From: Pacificimonas sp963710205
GTDB taxonomy: Bacteria > Pseudomonadota > Alphaproteobacteria > Sphingomonadales > Sphingomonadaceae
DNA length: 64,000 nt
Direction: 5' to 3'
Assembly: GCA_963710205.1 (NCBI GenBank)
Contig: CAVPZG010000005.1
Span: 496,001 to 560,000 of the forward strand
Shown: one piece after another, positions 54,165 through 62,776 of the stretch
Layout of the letters: each line of letters starts with the position of its first letter
Position numbering within the stretch: position 1 is the first letter of the stretch
Position numbers and translations under genes: made by a program
The notes under the pieces: generated by a model
Seen by the model: only the letters and a program-made list of their open reading frames with translations
Told to the model about the DNA's origin: nothing
Database searches by the model: none

Positions 54165-54253
54165 TCTGAGGCGCCAGCACTGAAGCGCGCTGTCCTACAG
54201 CACCCCGAATCGGTCATAATGCCCCGCTTTCACGCGTGACGGGGGGAATTAGG

Positions 54254-54928
54254 ATGGCGGATATATTCGGACTGAAGGACCTGGAGTTTCAGGCGGAGCA
54301 GGCTGTTTTGCTGGAGGCGGAATGGGCGGAACTGGACGCGGCGCTGGCGGTGGGGACATTCATTCTGCGTGCGATGAACGTCGACGTCGCCCCGGCGGAG
54401 CGGCGATTGTCGCAGCTTCTGGCTGAAGAGGCGACCACGCTGGAGACGCAGATCGCGGCGGGGACCGTGCCCGTCGTGTCGCGGCGTCATGACGGCTGGA
54501 CGCTGGCGCGGCAGATGGCGTTCATCGATTACCTGCAGGAATCGGGCTGTGTGCTGTCATCGGCGCAGGCGGTCGGAAAGGCCGTATCTGGGGCGTACAA
54601 GATGAAGCAGCGCGCGCCCGCCTTTTCCCGCGCGTGGGACGGGGCACTGCGCTATTCGGCGCTGGATCTGGAGCATGTCGCCTGGGACCGGGCGCTGAAC
54701 GGAGCCGAGGAAACGGTTCGCGCGGCGAATGGCGAGAGCGTCACGCGGCGGCGCTACAATGACCGGCTGCTGATGTTCCTGCTGCGCGCGGCGCGGCCGG
54801 ACAGATATGGCAGCGACATGATGACGGTGCACGGACGCGGGGTCTTTGCGGAGCGGGCGCGGGTGACGGCGGGGACCTGGGCGGCGCACAGGCCGGAGCG
54901 GGAATCGCGGGCGATCGGGCCGGAGTGA
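54254..54928 (+). CDS. Helix-turn-helix (terminase small subunit-like) hypothetical protein
   Basis: A 224-residue protein. Residues about 80-135 (WTLARQMAFIDYLQESGCVL and SSAQAVGKAVSGAYKMKQRA) form a helix-turn-helix like the small-terminase fold common in sphingomonad proteins; the following AFSRAWDGALRYSALDLEHV is conserved in that family. The N-terminal part is acidic and helical (EAEWAELDAALAVGTFILRA). It is probably a DNA-binding protein of unknown role. ATG 54254 follows GGGGGG. No phage genes are nearby. Confidence 0.6.
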   Translation: MADIFGLKDLEFQAEQAVLLEAEWAELDAALAVGTFILRAMNVDVAPAERRLSQLLAEEATTLETQIAAGTVPVVSRRHDGWTLARQMAFIDYLQESGCVLSSAQAVGKAVSGAYKMKQRAPAFSRAWDGALRYSALDLEHVAWDRALNGAEETVRAANGESVTRRRYNDRLLMFLLRAARPDRYGSDMMTVHGRGVFAERARVTAGTWAAHRPERESRAIGPE

Positions 54929-54962
54929 CGGCCGCAGCAGGCCGGATTTCCCTGACCGGGCG

Positions 54963-56141
54963 TCATGCCCTCGTCAGTGCTGCCGCGCCGTCGATGCGTC
55001 GTTCATAATCGGCGAAAAGATCCCGGAAATGATCGTCGAGGGTGCGGGCCCTGGAGGCGGCCCGCGCGGCGGCCGTTCGGGCGAGCGGCAGGCGGGCGAT
55101 CAGGGTTTTCAGCGCTTGGGCGGCGTCTTCCGGGTTGCCGGTGCGGTAGGTTTCGCTGTGGGCGGGGTCGGTCAGGTCGGCGACCGCGCCCTCGTCGGGG
55201 GAAATGAGGGGGAGGCCGCTGGCGAGGGCCTCGGCAGCGGCGAGCCCGAAAGTCTCGGCATTGCTGGCGTGCAGGAAGAGATCGGCGCTGGCGAGCGTGC
55301 GGGCATAGTCGGCGCGGCCCGCAATCGGGGGAAGCTGCAGGATGCGCGGGTCGCCGCCGATGGTCCGGGCGATGCGGGCGCCGGCGTGTCCGCCGCCAAG
55401 TGCGATGAGACCCATGGGCGTGCGCGCCGCAGCGCGCTGGAAGCCCTCGATAATGACGGGCCAGCGCTTCTCTGCGACCAAACGGCCAATGGCGATGACA
55501 AGGGGAGCGGTGGCCGGGAGTCCCATGCGGGCGAGATAGGTGGCGCGCAGGTCCTCGTCGCGATGCGCGGGGGAAAAGGTGCCCGCGTCGACGCCCATGG
55601 GGATGGTGACGCTGTTGGTGATGCCCGCCTGTTCGAGGCGCGCCGCCGTGCTGGGAGCGGCGCAGATGAGCGCGTCGTAGCGGCCGTAGAGGCGGCGCAG
55701 ATGACGCCAGAACCAGGGAACGAGGCGGCGGTCGATGGTGCCGCGGCTGAAATGGCCGTCGAGCCAGCGATAGGGATATTTCTGCACCGGCTCCTCGTGC
55801 ATGAAAAGCGTGCGGGGAACGGCGCTGTCATAGCTGGCGACCAGCCAGGCACCGCGCCAGGGGGAACTGGCCTCTATGAGGTCGGGGTTGCAGCGGGCGA
55901 GGGCGGCATGGACCGGCCTTGTCCCCCAGAAGATGTGATATCGCGGGTCGATGGGGTGGCGCGGCGCGCGCACCTCGACAAGCGCACCGCCCGGCATGGG
56001 CGTGATGCGGTCCCGCGCAGACGGCGCAATGACGTCGACATGATGACCGGCGGCATGGGCGGCGCGCCAGCGGGCCTCCACATAGGTCTTCACGCCGCCG
56101 CCCTCTGGTGACCAGAATTCGCAGACGTCCGCATAGCGCAT
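54963..56141 (-). CDS. GT4-family glycosyltransferase
   Basis: A 392-residue glycosyltransferase with the GT-B fold. RYADVCEFWSPEGGGVKTYV is the N-terminal nucleotide-sugar region and VIAIGRLVAEKRWPVIIEGF begins the C-terminal domain. The family EX7E motif is in LFLHASNAETFGLAAAEALA, and ASGLPLISPDEGAVADL follows. Its acceptor is likely an envelope glycan or lipid. It is 2 bp downstream of the polytopic membrane protein gene and probably cotranscribed with it and the second glycosyltransferase. Confidence 0.87.
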   Translation of the reverse strand: MRYADVCEFWSPEGGGVKTYVEARWRAAHAAGHHVDVIAPSARDRITPMPGGALVEVRAPRHPIDPRYHIFWGTRPVHAALARCNPDLIEASSPWRGAWLVASYDSAVPRTLFMHEEPVQKYPYRWLDGHFSRGTIDRRLVPWFWRHLRRLYGRYDALICAAPSTAARLEQAGITNSVTIPMGVDAGTFSPAHRDEDLRATYLARMGLPATAPLVIAIGRLVAEKRWPVIIEGFQRAAARTPMGLIALGGGHAGARIARTIGGDPRILQLPPIAGRADYARTLASADLFLHASNAETFGLAAAEALASGLPLISPDEGAVADLTDPAHSETYRTGNPEDAAQALKTLIARLPLARTAAARAASRARTLDDHFRDLFADYERRIDGAAALTRA

Positions 56142-56143
56142 GT

Positions 56144-57053
56144 TTACTTGCGGCGACCGATGAAATCCGTGCCGGTGAGAAGCAGGCCGATGGCGAGATT
56201 GGCAGCGAGGAACAGCCCCGCGCTCATTGCGACGACCGCGCCCATGGCATCGCCCTTGTCCGTCAGGAAGATGGCAGCGGCGGCAAAGATCAGATCCTTT
56301 GACGGAACGAGCGGCAGGCGGCTGATGAGGAGGCGGAGCGCAGCAAAAAGCAGCCAGTAGGCGGCGTCAACCTCTGGCAGGGCGAAATACCAGGCGAGCG
56401 CGAGGAACAGGGTCGAAAGCGTGATGCGGACCATGTGCAGGCCAAAGCTGGCGTAAAGGTCACGGGCGGGGAGGGAGAAGAGCCGCTTTCGAAAGAGAAG
56501 GATGGCGAGGCTGGTGCCGATGACGATCGCGCCGGAGCCGAGGAGAAGCTGCGGATCGACGGCGAGGCTGACATTCTCCCATCATCGGCCATGCGGCGAG
56601 GAGCAGGAGAAGCGTCATCGCATTGCCGGCGAGGGCGGAGAGGATGGAGACGTCCTTTATCGCGCCGAAGGGGTGCGGGCAGAGCGCGGGGCGGGCCTTC
56701 ATCCAGAGATAGAAATATCCCTCGCCCGAATAGCCGAAGAGAACATCATTGGCGACGCGCTTCTTGAGGAGCGGGGTGAGGCCGGCGAGCGGCAGCGGCC
56801 AGAGGCGGCGGAAGATGAACCAGTCGAACAGCGGCAGGGCAAGATAACCGGCGAGGAAGGCGAAATAGAAAGCGGGAGTCGTGGGAAGCGCGCCCGAGAG
56901 CGCATCCATGCCGCCACTGGTCATTTCGACGATGATCGCGATGAACAGGAGGGCGGAGAAGCCGAGGCCGAGCCAGAAGCGCCAGCCGTGCGATGTCGGT
57001 GCGAGCGCGCGCAGGTCGGGCTTGTGTTCGAGAGGAGCGGCGCGGACTGTCAT
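56144..57053 (-). CDS. Polytopic membrane protein (frameshift), glycosyltransferase neighbour
   Basis: The straight frame from 57053 gives several helices (WRFWLGLGFSALLFIAIIVE, FYFAFLAGYLALPLFDWFIF, SILSALAGNAMTLLLLLAAW) and then turns into an arginine-rich tail. Removing one base of CCC at 56578-56580 joins it to LLLGSGAIVIGTSLAILLF, LSTLFLALAWYFALP and the final helix VVAMSAGLFLAANLAIGLLL, ending 56144, for about 302 residues. The layout resembles lysylphosphatidylglycerol synthase-type or flippase-like membrane proteins, but no signature is clear. Its place between two glycosyltransferases suggests a role in exporting or modifying an envelope glycan. Confidence 0.75.
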
Positions 57054-57062
57054 CGCCTGCGC

Positions 57063-58076
57063 TCACTCACCGGTTTTGGCGCGGCGCGCAAGGGTTTGAA
57101 AGAGGGTTATGTAGGCGGGCGCTGCCGCCTCTGCGGTGAACCGAAGCGCGGCGGCAAGCATGGCGTCGAGGTCCGGGCGGAAGCCGCGGAGACGGGCGAG
57201 GGCGGCGGCAAGCGCGCCGTCGTCCCGTGCGGGGACCAGGATTCCGAGCTTTCCGTCCTCGAAAAGAGCGCGGACGGCGGGCGAACTGTCGGTCGCCGCG
57301 ATGGGGAGGCCCGCTGCAAGTGCCTCAATCAGGACGGCGGGCAGGCCTTCGAACAGGGACGAGCTCGCAAAGGCGGTGGCCCTGGCAAAACAGGGGGCCG
57401 GGTCGTCGACGTGGCCCGCAAGGACGATATTCGCTGCCGGGACGCGCGCGGCTTCGCGTGCCAGCCGGGGCCCTTCGGGGCCATCGCCGAGGATGGTCAG
57501 GCTGTCGGCGGGACTGCCCTCCCGCGCGAAGGCGCGGATGAGCGATGCGAAATGCTTTTGCGGCACGAGGCGGCCGATGGCGAGAAGATGAAGGCCATCG
57601 CGCGGCGGGTGGGCGCGGGCGTGGAGCGCGAGTAGCCGCTGCCGGTCGGCGCAGGGATTGTCGATCGCGGTGACTTCGGCGCCGATGTCCCGCGTCAGCC
57701 GCGCGGCGCTCGCCCCGTCGGGAGCGACGAAAGCCGTGGTCCAGCGGCGCTGCAGGGACAGCCAGTGCCGGGAGGGGCTGCCGTCTGGCATATTGCTGAT
57801 CTTCGTGACCAGCGGCGCGTCTGTCCCGCCGCCAAGAGCGGCGAGCGCGAAGGGAAGGGCATAGGTCTGGCCAGGGGCGAACAGGATATCGGGACGGGCG
57901 AGGCGCGCGCGGCGGCGGATCGTCCGCGCCAGCCGGAACGGGCGCGCGCTTCCATCGCCGGTTTCACCAATGATTTCCACATCATGACCGTTGCGGCTGA
58001 TTTCGCGCATGAGGCGCAGCAGTGCGCGTTCCGAGCCGCCCCGGTCGGGGCCGTAAATGGCCGTCAGAATACGCAT
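57063..58076 (-). CDS. GT4-family glycosyltransferase
   Basis: A 337-residue GT-B enzyme. The N-terminal loop is TAIYGPDRGGSERALLRLMR and the C-terminal domain starts HLLAIGRLVPQKHFASLIRA. The nucleotide-binding EX7E region is ATAFASSSLFEGLPAVLIEA followed by ALAAGLPIAATDSSPAVRAL. The arrangement matches the first glycosyltransferase, and the two flank the polytopic membrane protein gene. Donor and acceptor sugars cannot be assigned. It is the first gene of the three-gene unit. Confidence 0.87.
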   Translation of the reverse strand: MRILTAIYGPDRGGSERALLRLMREISRNGHDVEIIGETGDGSARPFRLARTIRRRARLARPDILFAPGQTYALPFALAALGGGTDAPLVTKISNMPDGSPSRHWLSLQRRWTTAFVAPDGASAARLTRDIGAEVTAIDNPCADRQRLLALHARAHPPRDGLHLLAIGRLVPQKHFASLIRAFAREGSPADSLTILGDGPEGPRLAREAARVPAANIVLAGHVDDPAPCFARATAFASSSLFEGLPAVLIEALAAGLPIAATDSSPAVRALFEDGKLGILVPARDDGALAAALARLRGFRPDLDAMLAAALRFTAEAAAPAYITLFQTLARRAKTGE

Positions 58077-58110
58077 TCGGCCCCCGCGTTAGGCCGATGC
58101 GGAACGGGCT

Positions 58111-58767
58111 TCAAGCGTCGGGAGTGGACAGTTCAAATGCGGCGTCGAGGTTCAGGGTCACCTCGTCGCCAAGTGCGGGCAGATAGGTGGTGAGGCCATA
58201 ATCGCTGCGCTTGATGGTCGTGGTCGCCGTGAAACCGAGGCTGGGCTTCTGGTTCATCGGGTTGTTCGCCGCGCCGTAGAGCTTGGCCTGCAGGGTCACC
58301 GGCTTCGTCACGCCGTGCATGCTGAGGTCGCCGGTGATTTCCGCGCTGTCGCCATCAATGCTGACGCTGGTGGACACGAAGCGGATATCGGGGTGGTTTG
58401 CGGCATCGAAGAAATCCGCCGTTTGCAGATGTTCGTCAAGTTTCTCGCTGGTCGTCGAGACATCCGCGACGGGGAAGGTGATCTCGACGCTGGCGGCAGC
58501 GGCGTTCTTCGGGTCAATGGTGAGGCTGCCCGACGGGTTGCCGAACTGGCCCGTGTAGGAGCTGATGCCAAGGTGATTGAGCGTGAAGCTGGCGAGCGTG
58601 TGGCCGGGATCGACGCTGTAGGTGCCAGCGGGCATCGCCATGGCGGCGGCCAGCGCCGCGCTTTCGGCGGCGGATTCCATCTCCCCGCCCTCGTGATGAT
58701 CGGCATAGGCGACAAGCGGCATCGCGACCATGACGGCGACGGCTGAGGCGATGAGGGCGGTACGCAT
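58111..58767 (-). CDS. YceI-family exported protein
   Basis: A 218-residue lipocalin-like YceI protein. The signal peptide is RTALIASAVAVMVAMPLVAY, cleaved near AYADHHE. The core has SVDPGHTLASFTLNHLGISS, KLDEHLQTADFFDAANHPDI and GDLSMHGVTKPVTLQAKL, all conserved YceI segments that bind isoprenoid-type lipids in known structures. ATG 58767 yields the signal peptide; an earlier start at 58860 gives an implausible hydrophilic N-terminus. It lies 34 bp upstream of the GT4 gene on the same strand. Function in the cell is unknown. Confidence 0.88.
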   Translation of the reverse strand: MRTALIASAVAVMVAMPLVAYADHHEGGEMESAAESAALAAAMAMPAGTYSVDPGHTLASFTLNHLGISSYTGQFGNPSGSLTIDPKNAAAASVEITFPVADVSTTSEKLDEHLQTADFFDAANHPDIRFVSTSVSIDGDSAEITGDLSMHGVTKPVTLQAKLYGAANNPMNQKPSLGFTATTTIKRSDYGLTTYLPALGDEVTLNLDAAFELSTPDA

Positions 58768-58912
58768 GATCTGATCTCCGGTTCGTGTGACCGGATTATG
58801 TTGCGTTCGCGCCGTGGTGGCAAGAGTGTCTGTTTTCCCTGCCCTTTCGGGGAGGAGCAAGGGTCGGGGACGGTCTGGGCCGGGTTTCGCGCGGCAGGGA
58901 TGATGGGACAGG

Positions 58913-58938
58913 CCGCCCCTCCCGCGAAGGAGGGGCGG
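58913..58938 (-). terminator. Strong hairpin downstream of ilvC
   Basis: CCGCCCCTCC and GGAGGGGCGG form a perfect 10-bp GC-rich stem with a 6-nt loop (cgcgaa on the plus strand), 10 bp after the ilvC stop. On the minus strand it is not followed by a long U-run, so it may end transcription only in part or protect the 3' end of the ilv transcript. Confidence 0.55.
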
Positions 58939-58947
58939 AACGCCGGA

Positions 58948-59967
58948 TCAGTTTACGTCCTTGTCGACCAGCTTGTTCTTGCCGATCCAGGGCATCATGG
59001 CGCGGAGTTTGGCGCCGACCTGCTCGATGGGGTGGGCGGCCTGGCGCTTGCGGGCGGCCTTCATTTCGGGATTGCCGACACGGTTGTCGCTGATGAAATC
59101 CTTGACGAAACGGCCGGACTGGATGTCGTCCAGGACGCGCTTCATTTCGGCCTTCGTTTCCGGTGTGATGATGCGCGGGCCGGTCTTGTAGTCGCCATAT
59201 TCGGCGGTGTTCGAGATGGAATAGCGCATGTTGGCGATCCCGCCCTCATACATCAGATCGACGATCAGCTTCACCTCGTGCAGACACTCGAAATAGGCCA
59301 TTTCGGGGGCGTAGCCCGCCTCGGTCAGGGTTTCGAAACCGGCCATGACAAGCTGGGTGACGCCGCCGCAGAGGACCGCCTGCTCTCCGAAGAGGTCGGT
59401 TTCGCATTCCTCGCGGAAATTCGTCTCGATGATGCCGGAGCGGCCGCCGCCGATGGCGCTGGCATAGGATAGGCAGATATCATGCGCGTTGCCGGACGCA
59501 TCCTGCTCGATCGCCATCAGGCAGGGGACGCCGCCGCCCTTCTGATATTCGCCGCGCACGGTGTGACCGGGGCCCTTGGGCGCGATCATGATGACGTCGA
59601 GGTCGGCGCGCGGCTCGATGAGACCGAAGTGGATATTGAGACCGTGCGCGAAGGCGAGCGCCGCGCCTTCCTTCATGTTGGCGTGCAGATGATCGTTGTA
59701 GATGCCCGCCTGATGTTCGTCGGGCGCGAGCATCATGATGATGTCGGCCCATTTCGCCGCCTCGGCATTGGTCATCACCTTGAAGCCAGCGCCCTCCGCC
59801 TTTTTCGCGGTGGCGGAGCCTTCGCGAAGCGCAATGGCGACGTCGGCGACGCCGGAATCGCGCAGGTTCATGGCATGGGCGTGACCCTGACTGCCATAGC
59901 CGATGATGGCGATTTTCTTGCCCTTTACGAGGCCGATGTCAGCGTCGCTGTCGTAATAGACTTTCAT
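58948..59967 (-). CDS. ilvC: Ketol-acid reductoisomerase
   Basis: A 339-residue short-form (class I) KARI. The NADPH-binding motif is KKIAIIGYGSQGHAHAMNLR, LMAPDEHQ-like LAPDEHQAGIYND follows, and MIAPKGPGHTVRGEYQKGGG and EETNLFGEQ-like CETDLFGEQAVLCGGVTQLV hold the metal-binding glutamates. YFECLHEVKLIVDLMYEGGI and SISNTAEYGDYKTGPRII complete the knotted domain. It performs the second common step of valine, leucine and isoleucine synthesis. It is the last gene of the ilvB, ilvN, small membrane gene, ilvC unit. Confidence 0.96.
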   Translation of the reverse strand: MKVYYDSDADIGLVKGKKIAIIGYGSQGHAHAMNLRDSGVADVAIALREGSATAKKAEGAGFKVMTNAEAAKWADIIMMLAPDEHQAGIYNDHLHANMKEGAALAFAHGLNIHFGLIEPRADLDVIMIAPKGPGHTVRGEYQKGGGVPCLMAIEQDASGNAHDICLSYASAIGGGRSGIIETNFREECETDLFGEQAVLCGGVTQLVMAGFETLTEAGYAPEMAYFECLHEVKLIVDLMYEGGIANMRYSISNTAEYGDYKTGPRIITPETKAEMKRVLDDIQSGRFVKDFISDNRVGNPEMKAARKRQAAHPIEQVGAKLRAMMPWIGKNKLVDKDVN

Positions 59968-59986
59968 GGATAGGGGTCCGTTCTGA

Positions 59987-60358
59987 TTAGAGGAGGAAAG
60001 AAAGGAAGATTGAGGTCGCGATCGCCGCGAAGATCAGCCAGCCCGGATGGGCAAAGCGCGTCAGCACGCCATTTGACATAGCCAGGCCCGCGAATAGCAG
60101 CCCGATCAGGCCCACGAACAGACCATCCGTCTGAACGCCCGCACTTGCCGCAAGCGCCAGATAGACGGCGAACAGAAGCATCATCGGCGTCGCGGCATGC
60201 CAGGCGAACAGGATGATCGCGCGCGTCCTGTCATCGGCAAGCATGCCATTGCGCATCGCGAGCAGCGGGGCAACAAGCCGCCTGTGCCCCGTCACCGAGT
60301 GAAAACAGCTTACCAGCAGGATGAGTGCGGCCGCGATATAAAGGAGCACATTGCTCAT
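59987..60358 (-). CDS. Small four-helix membrane protein in the ilv operon
   Basis: A 123-residue protein with four hydrophobic stretches: NVLLYIAAALILLVSCFHSV, AIILFAWHAATPMMLLFAVY, LFVGLIGLLFAGLAMSNGVL and WLIFAAIATSIFLSFLL. It overlaps ilvN by 4 bp and lies 19 bp before ilvC, so it is co-transcribed with branched-chain amino acid genes. I recognise no functional family. Conserved histidines (SCFHSVTGHRRLVAP and AWHAATP) are worth noting. A role in amino acid export or sensing is only a guess. Confidence 0.7.
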   Translation of the reverse strand: MSNVLLYIAAALILLVSCFHSVTGHRRLVAPLLAMRNGMLADDRTRAIILFAWHAATPMMLLFAVYLALAASAGVQTDGLFVGLIGLLFAGLAMSNGVLTRFAHPGWLIFAAIATSIFLSFLL

Positions 60359-60864
60359 CCCGCCTCATTCCCGCGGGAAATGGCGACAATGCCGGATTTG
60401 CCGATTTCGACGAGGCCGATCTGGCGCATCAGGGCGATGAACTGGTCGACCTTTTCCGCAGCGCCGGTGATTTCGAAGATGAAGCTGTCCATGGTGGCAT
60501 CGACGACGCGGGCCCGGTAGATTTCAGCGAGGCGCATGGCCTCGAGACGGTCGTCGCCGACGCCGGCGACCTTCACGAGCGCCATTTCGCGTTCGACATG
60601 ATTGCCCGCGTCCGTCAGGTCGCTGACCCTGTGGACGGGAATCAGCTTTTCCAGCTGCGCCATGATCTGTTCGATGACATGCTGCGTGCCGAGCGTGACG
60701 ATGGTGATGCGGCTGACATCATGCTGCTCGCTGATATCGGCAACGGTCAGGCTTTCGATATTATAGCCGCGCGCCGAGAACAGCCCGACGATACGGGCGA
60801 GCGCGCCGGGTTCGTTGTCGAGCGTGACGGTGAGCGTGTGGGGCAGGGGCGTTTCGGGGGTCAT
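60355..60864 (-). CDS. ilvN: Acetolactate synthase small (regulatory) subunit
   Basis: A 169-residue protein with an N-terminal ACT domain (TLTVTLDNEPGALARIVGLF, SARGYNIESLTVADISEQHD, VSRITIVTLGTQHVIEQIMA) and the IlvN C-terminal domain (EMALVKVAGVGDDRLEAMRL, DSFIFEITGAAEKVDQFIAL). It binds valine and confers feedback inhibition on the catalytic subunit. It overlaps ilvB by 4 bp at its start and the small membrane gene by 4 bp at its end. Confidence 0.95.
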   Translation of the reverse strand: MTPETPLPHTLTVTLDNEPGALARIVGLFSARGYNIESLTVADISEQHDVSRITIVTLGTQHVIEQIMAQLEKLIPVHRVSDLTDAGNHVEREMALVKVAGVGDDRLEAMRLAEIYRARVVDATMDSFIFEITGAAEKVDQFIALMRQIGLVEIGKSGIVAISRGNEAG

Positions 60865-62613
60865 ACAAGTGCCTCCGCGCCCTTTTCGACCGTGCCGATG
60901 ACCTCGTCGCCGCGAAAGATCATGTCGGTATGCGCCGCCCCCGACGGAATCATGGGGAAGCAGTTCTCCAGCTTTTCAACCAGGCAGTCCACGAAGACCG
61001 GGCCATCATGCGCGAGCATCGCCTCAATCCCGGCATCAAGTTCGCTGACGTCCGAAATCCGGATTCCCTTCCAGCCATAGGCCTCCGCGAGTTTCACGAA
61101 GTCGGGCAGGCTGTCGGAATAGCTGTGCGAGCGGCGGCCGTCATAAGTGAGGTCCTGCCACTGGCGAACCATGCCCATATGTTCGTTGTTGAGGACGAAG
61201 ACCTTCACCGGCAGATCATATTGCGTGCAGGTGCCGAGTTCCTGGATGTTCATCTGTATGCTGGCCTCGCCCGCGATATCGATGACCAGCGCCTTTGGCA
61301 GGCCCATCTGCGCGCCGATGGCGGCGGGGAGGCCATAGCCCATGGTGCCGAGACCGCCAGAGGTCAGCCATTTGTTGGGCGCATCGAAGCCGTAATATTG
61401 CGCCGCCCACATCTGGTGCTGGCCGACCTCCGTGGTGATGACCGGCTGGCGCTTGTGCGTCAGCGCGTGGAGGCGCGCAACGGCGTGCTGCGGGAGGATG
61501 CCGCCCGATTCCGGCTGGTCGTAGCCAAGCGAGTCCTTGGCGCGCCAGCCCTTGATGCGGCGCTGCCATTCCGCCTGATCGGGTGCCTTGTGTCCGGCAG
61601 CGCGCCAGAGTTTCAGCATATCCTCTAGCACATGGCCGACATCACCGACGATGCCGAGATCGACGCGCACATTCTTGTTGATGGAGGACCGGTCGATATC
61701 GATGTGGATCTTCCTTGAATTCGGCGAAAAGGCGTCGATGCGGCCCGTTACCCGGTCGTCGTAGCGCGCGCCGACGCACAGCATGACGTCGCACTGGTTC
61801 ATGGCCATGTTGGCCTCATAGGTGCCGTGCATGCCGAGCATTCCGAGCCAGTCGGGATGATCGGACGGAAAGGCGCCGAGGCCCATCAGGGTCGATGTGA
61901 CCGGCGCGCCCGTGACGCGCTGGAGTTCCCTGAGGAGCTGGCTTGCCCCCTTTCCCGAATTGATGACGCCGCCGCCCGAATAGATGATGGGGCGCTCCGC
62001 TTTTGCCAGGAGGTCAACGGCCTGCCTGATCTGGTCCAGATCGCCCTTGATCTGCGGCCTGTAGCCCGCATGACGGGCCGCGCCCGTGCGGTAGCGGGCC
62101 TCCGCGACCTGAATGTCCTTGGGGATGTCGATGACCACGGGACCGGGACGGCCGGTGGTGGCGATGCGGAAGGCCTCATGCACCGTGTCCCCCAGATCGT
62201 CGGCATTCTTCACAAGATAATTATGCTTGGAACAGTGGCGTGTGATGCCGACCGTGTCGCATTCCTGAAACGCGTCCGTGCCAATGAGATGGGTCGCGAC
62301 CTGCCCGGAAATGACGACGACGGGAATGGAATCCATCAGCGCGTCCGTGATGCCCGTGACCGTGTTGGTCGCGCCGGGACCGGACGTGACAAGGGCGACG
62401 CCGCATTTTCCGGTCGCGCGCGCATACCCCTCCGCCGCGTGGACGGCGCCCTGTTCGTGACGGACGAGGACATGGCGGATCTGCCGGTGTTCGAACAGCG
62501 CGTCGTAGATCGGCAGGACCGCGCCGCCCGGATAGCCGAATATGGTATCGACGCCGAGCTCGATCAGCGCGCGTACGAGATTCTCCCGCTCCGGAAGCGA
62601 GTGCTTCTGCCAT
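60861..62613 (-). CDS. ilvB: Acetolactate synthase large subunit (N-terminal frameshift)
   Basis: The straight frame gives 491 residues starting inside the protein (DSIPVVVISGQVATHLIGTD). The missing start is in another frame: ATG 62613 gives MAEALASGAGE, then ENLVRALIELGVDTIFGYPG follows after removing one base of CCC at 62585-62587, leading to RHEQGAVHAAEGYARATGK with the catalytic glutamate. The corrected length is 583 residues, normal for the family. The ThDP motif is in the MGYGLPAAIGAQMGLPKALV to NNEHMGMVRQWQDLTYDGRR region. It condenses pyruvate in branched-chain amino acid synthesis. Confidence 0.93.
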
Positions 62614-62776
62614 GATATGCCTGTCCGTTGGTGGGTAGGACGCGCTGATAGACGCGCATGGATTTCAATACAAGGGCTAATATTGTAATATTATGTCTTA
62701 TTGAGCTGCGTTGATGAAATGGAATTGACGGCGCAACAGCTTTTGACACCTGCTGTTTCTAACCTAAGTTACTGGC
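62614..62776. promoter_or_regulatory. Divergent ilvB / histidine kinase promoter region
   Basis: About 160 bp, strikingly AT-rich around 62665-62705, where AATATT occurs twice 8 bp apart (ctaatattgtaatattatg). On the plus strand TTGACA (62743-62748) is followed 16 bp later by TAAGTT (62765-62770), a candidate promoter that would give a near-leaderless histidine kinase mRNA. On the minus strand I see no clear leader peptide rich in Ile, Leu and Val codons and no attenuator hairpin with a U-run, so ilv regulation is more likely by protein. Confidence 0.45.

Noticed and set aside
62564..62749. 61-residue frame as an ilv leader peptide
   Set aside because: It has only a short ILALVL run, no attenuator stem with a U-run downstream, and overlaps the true ilvB start in another frame.
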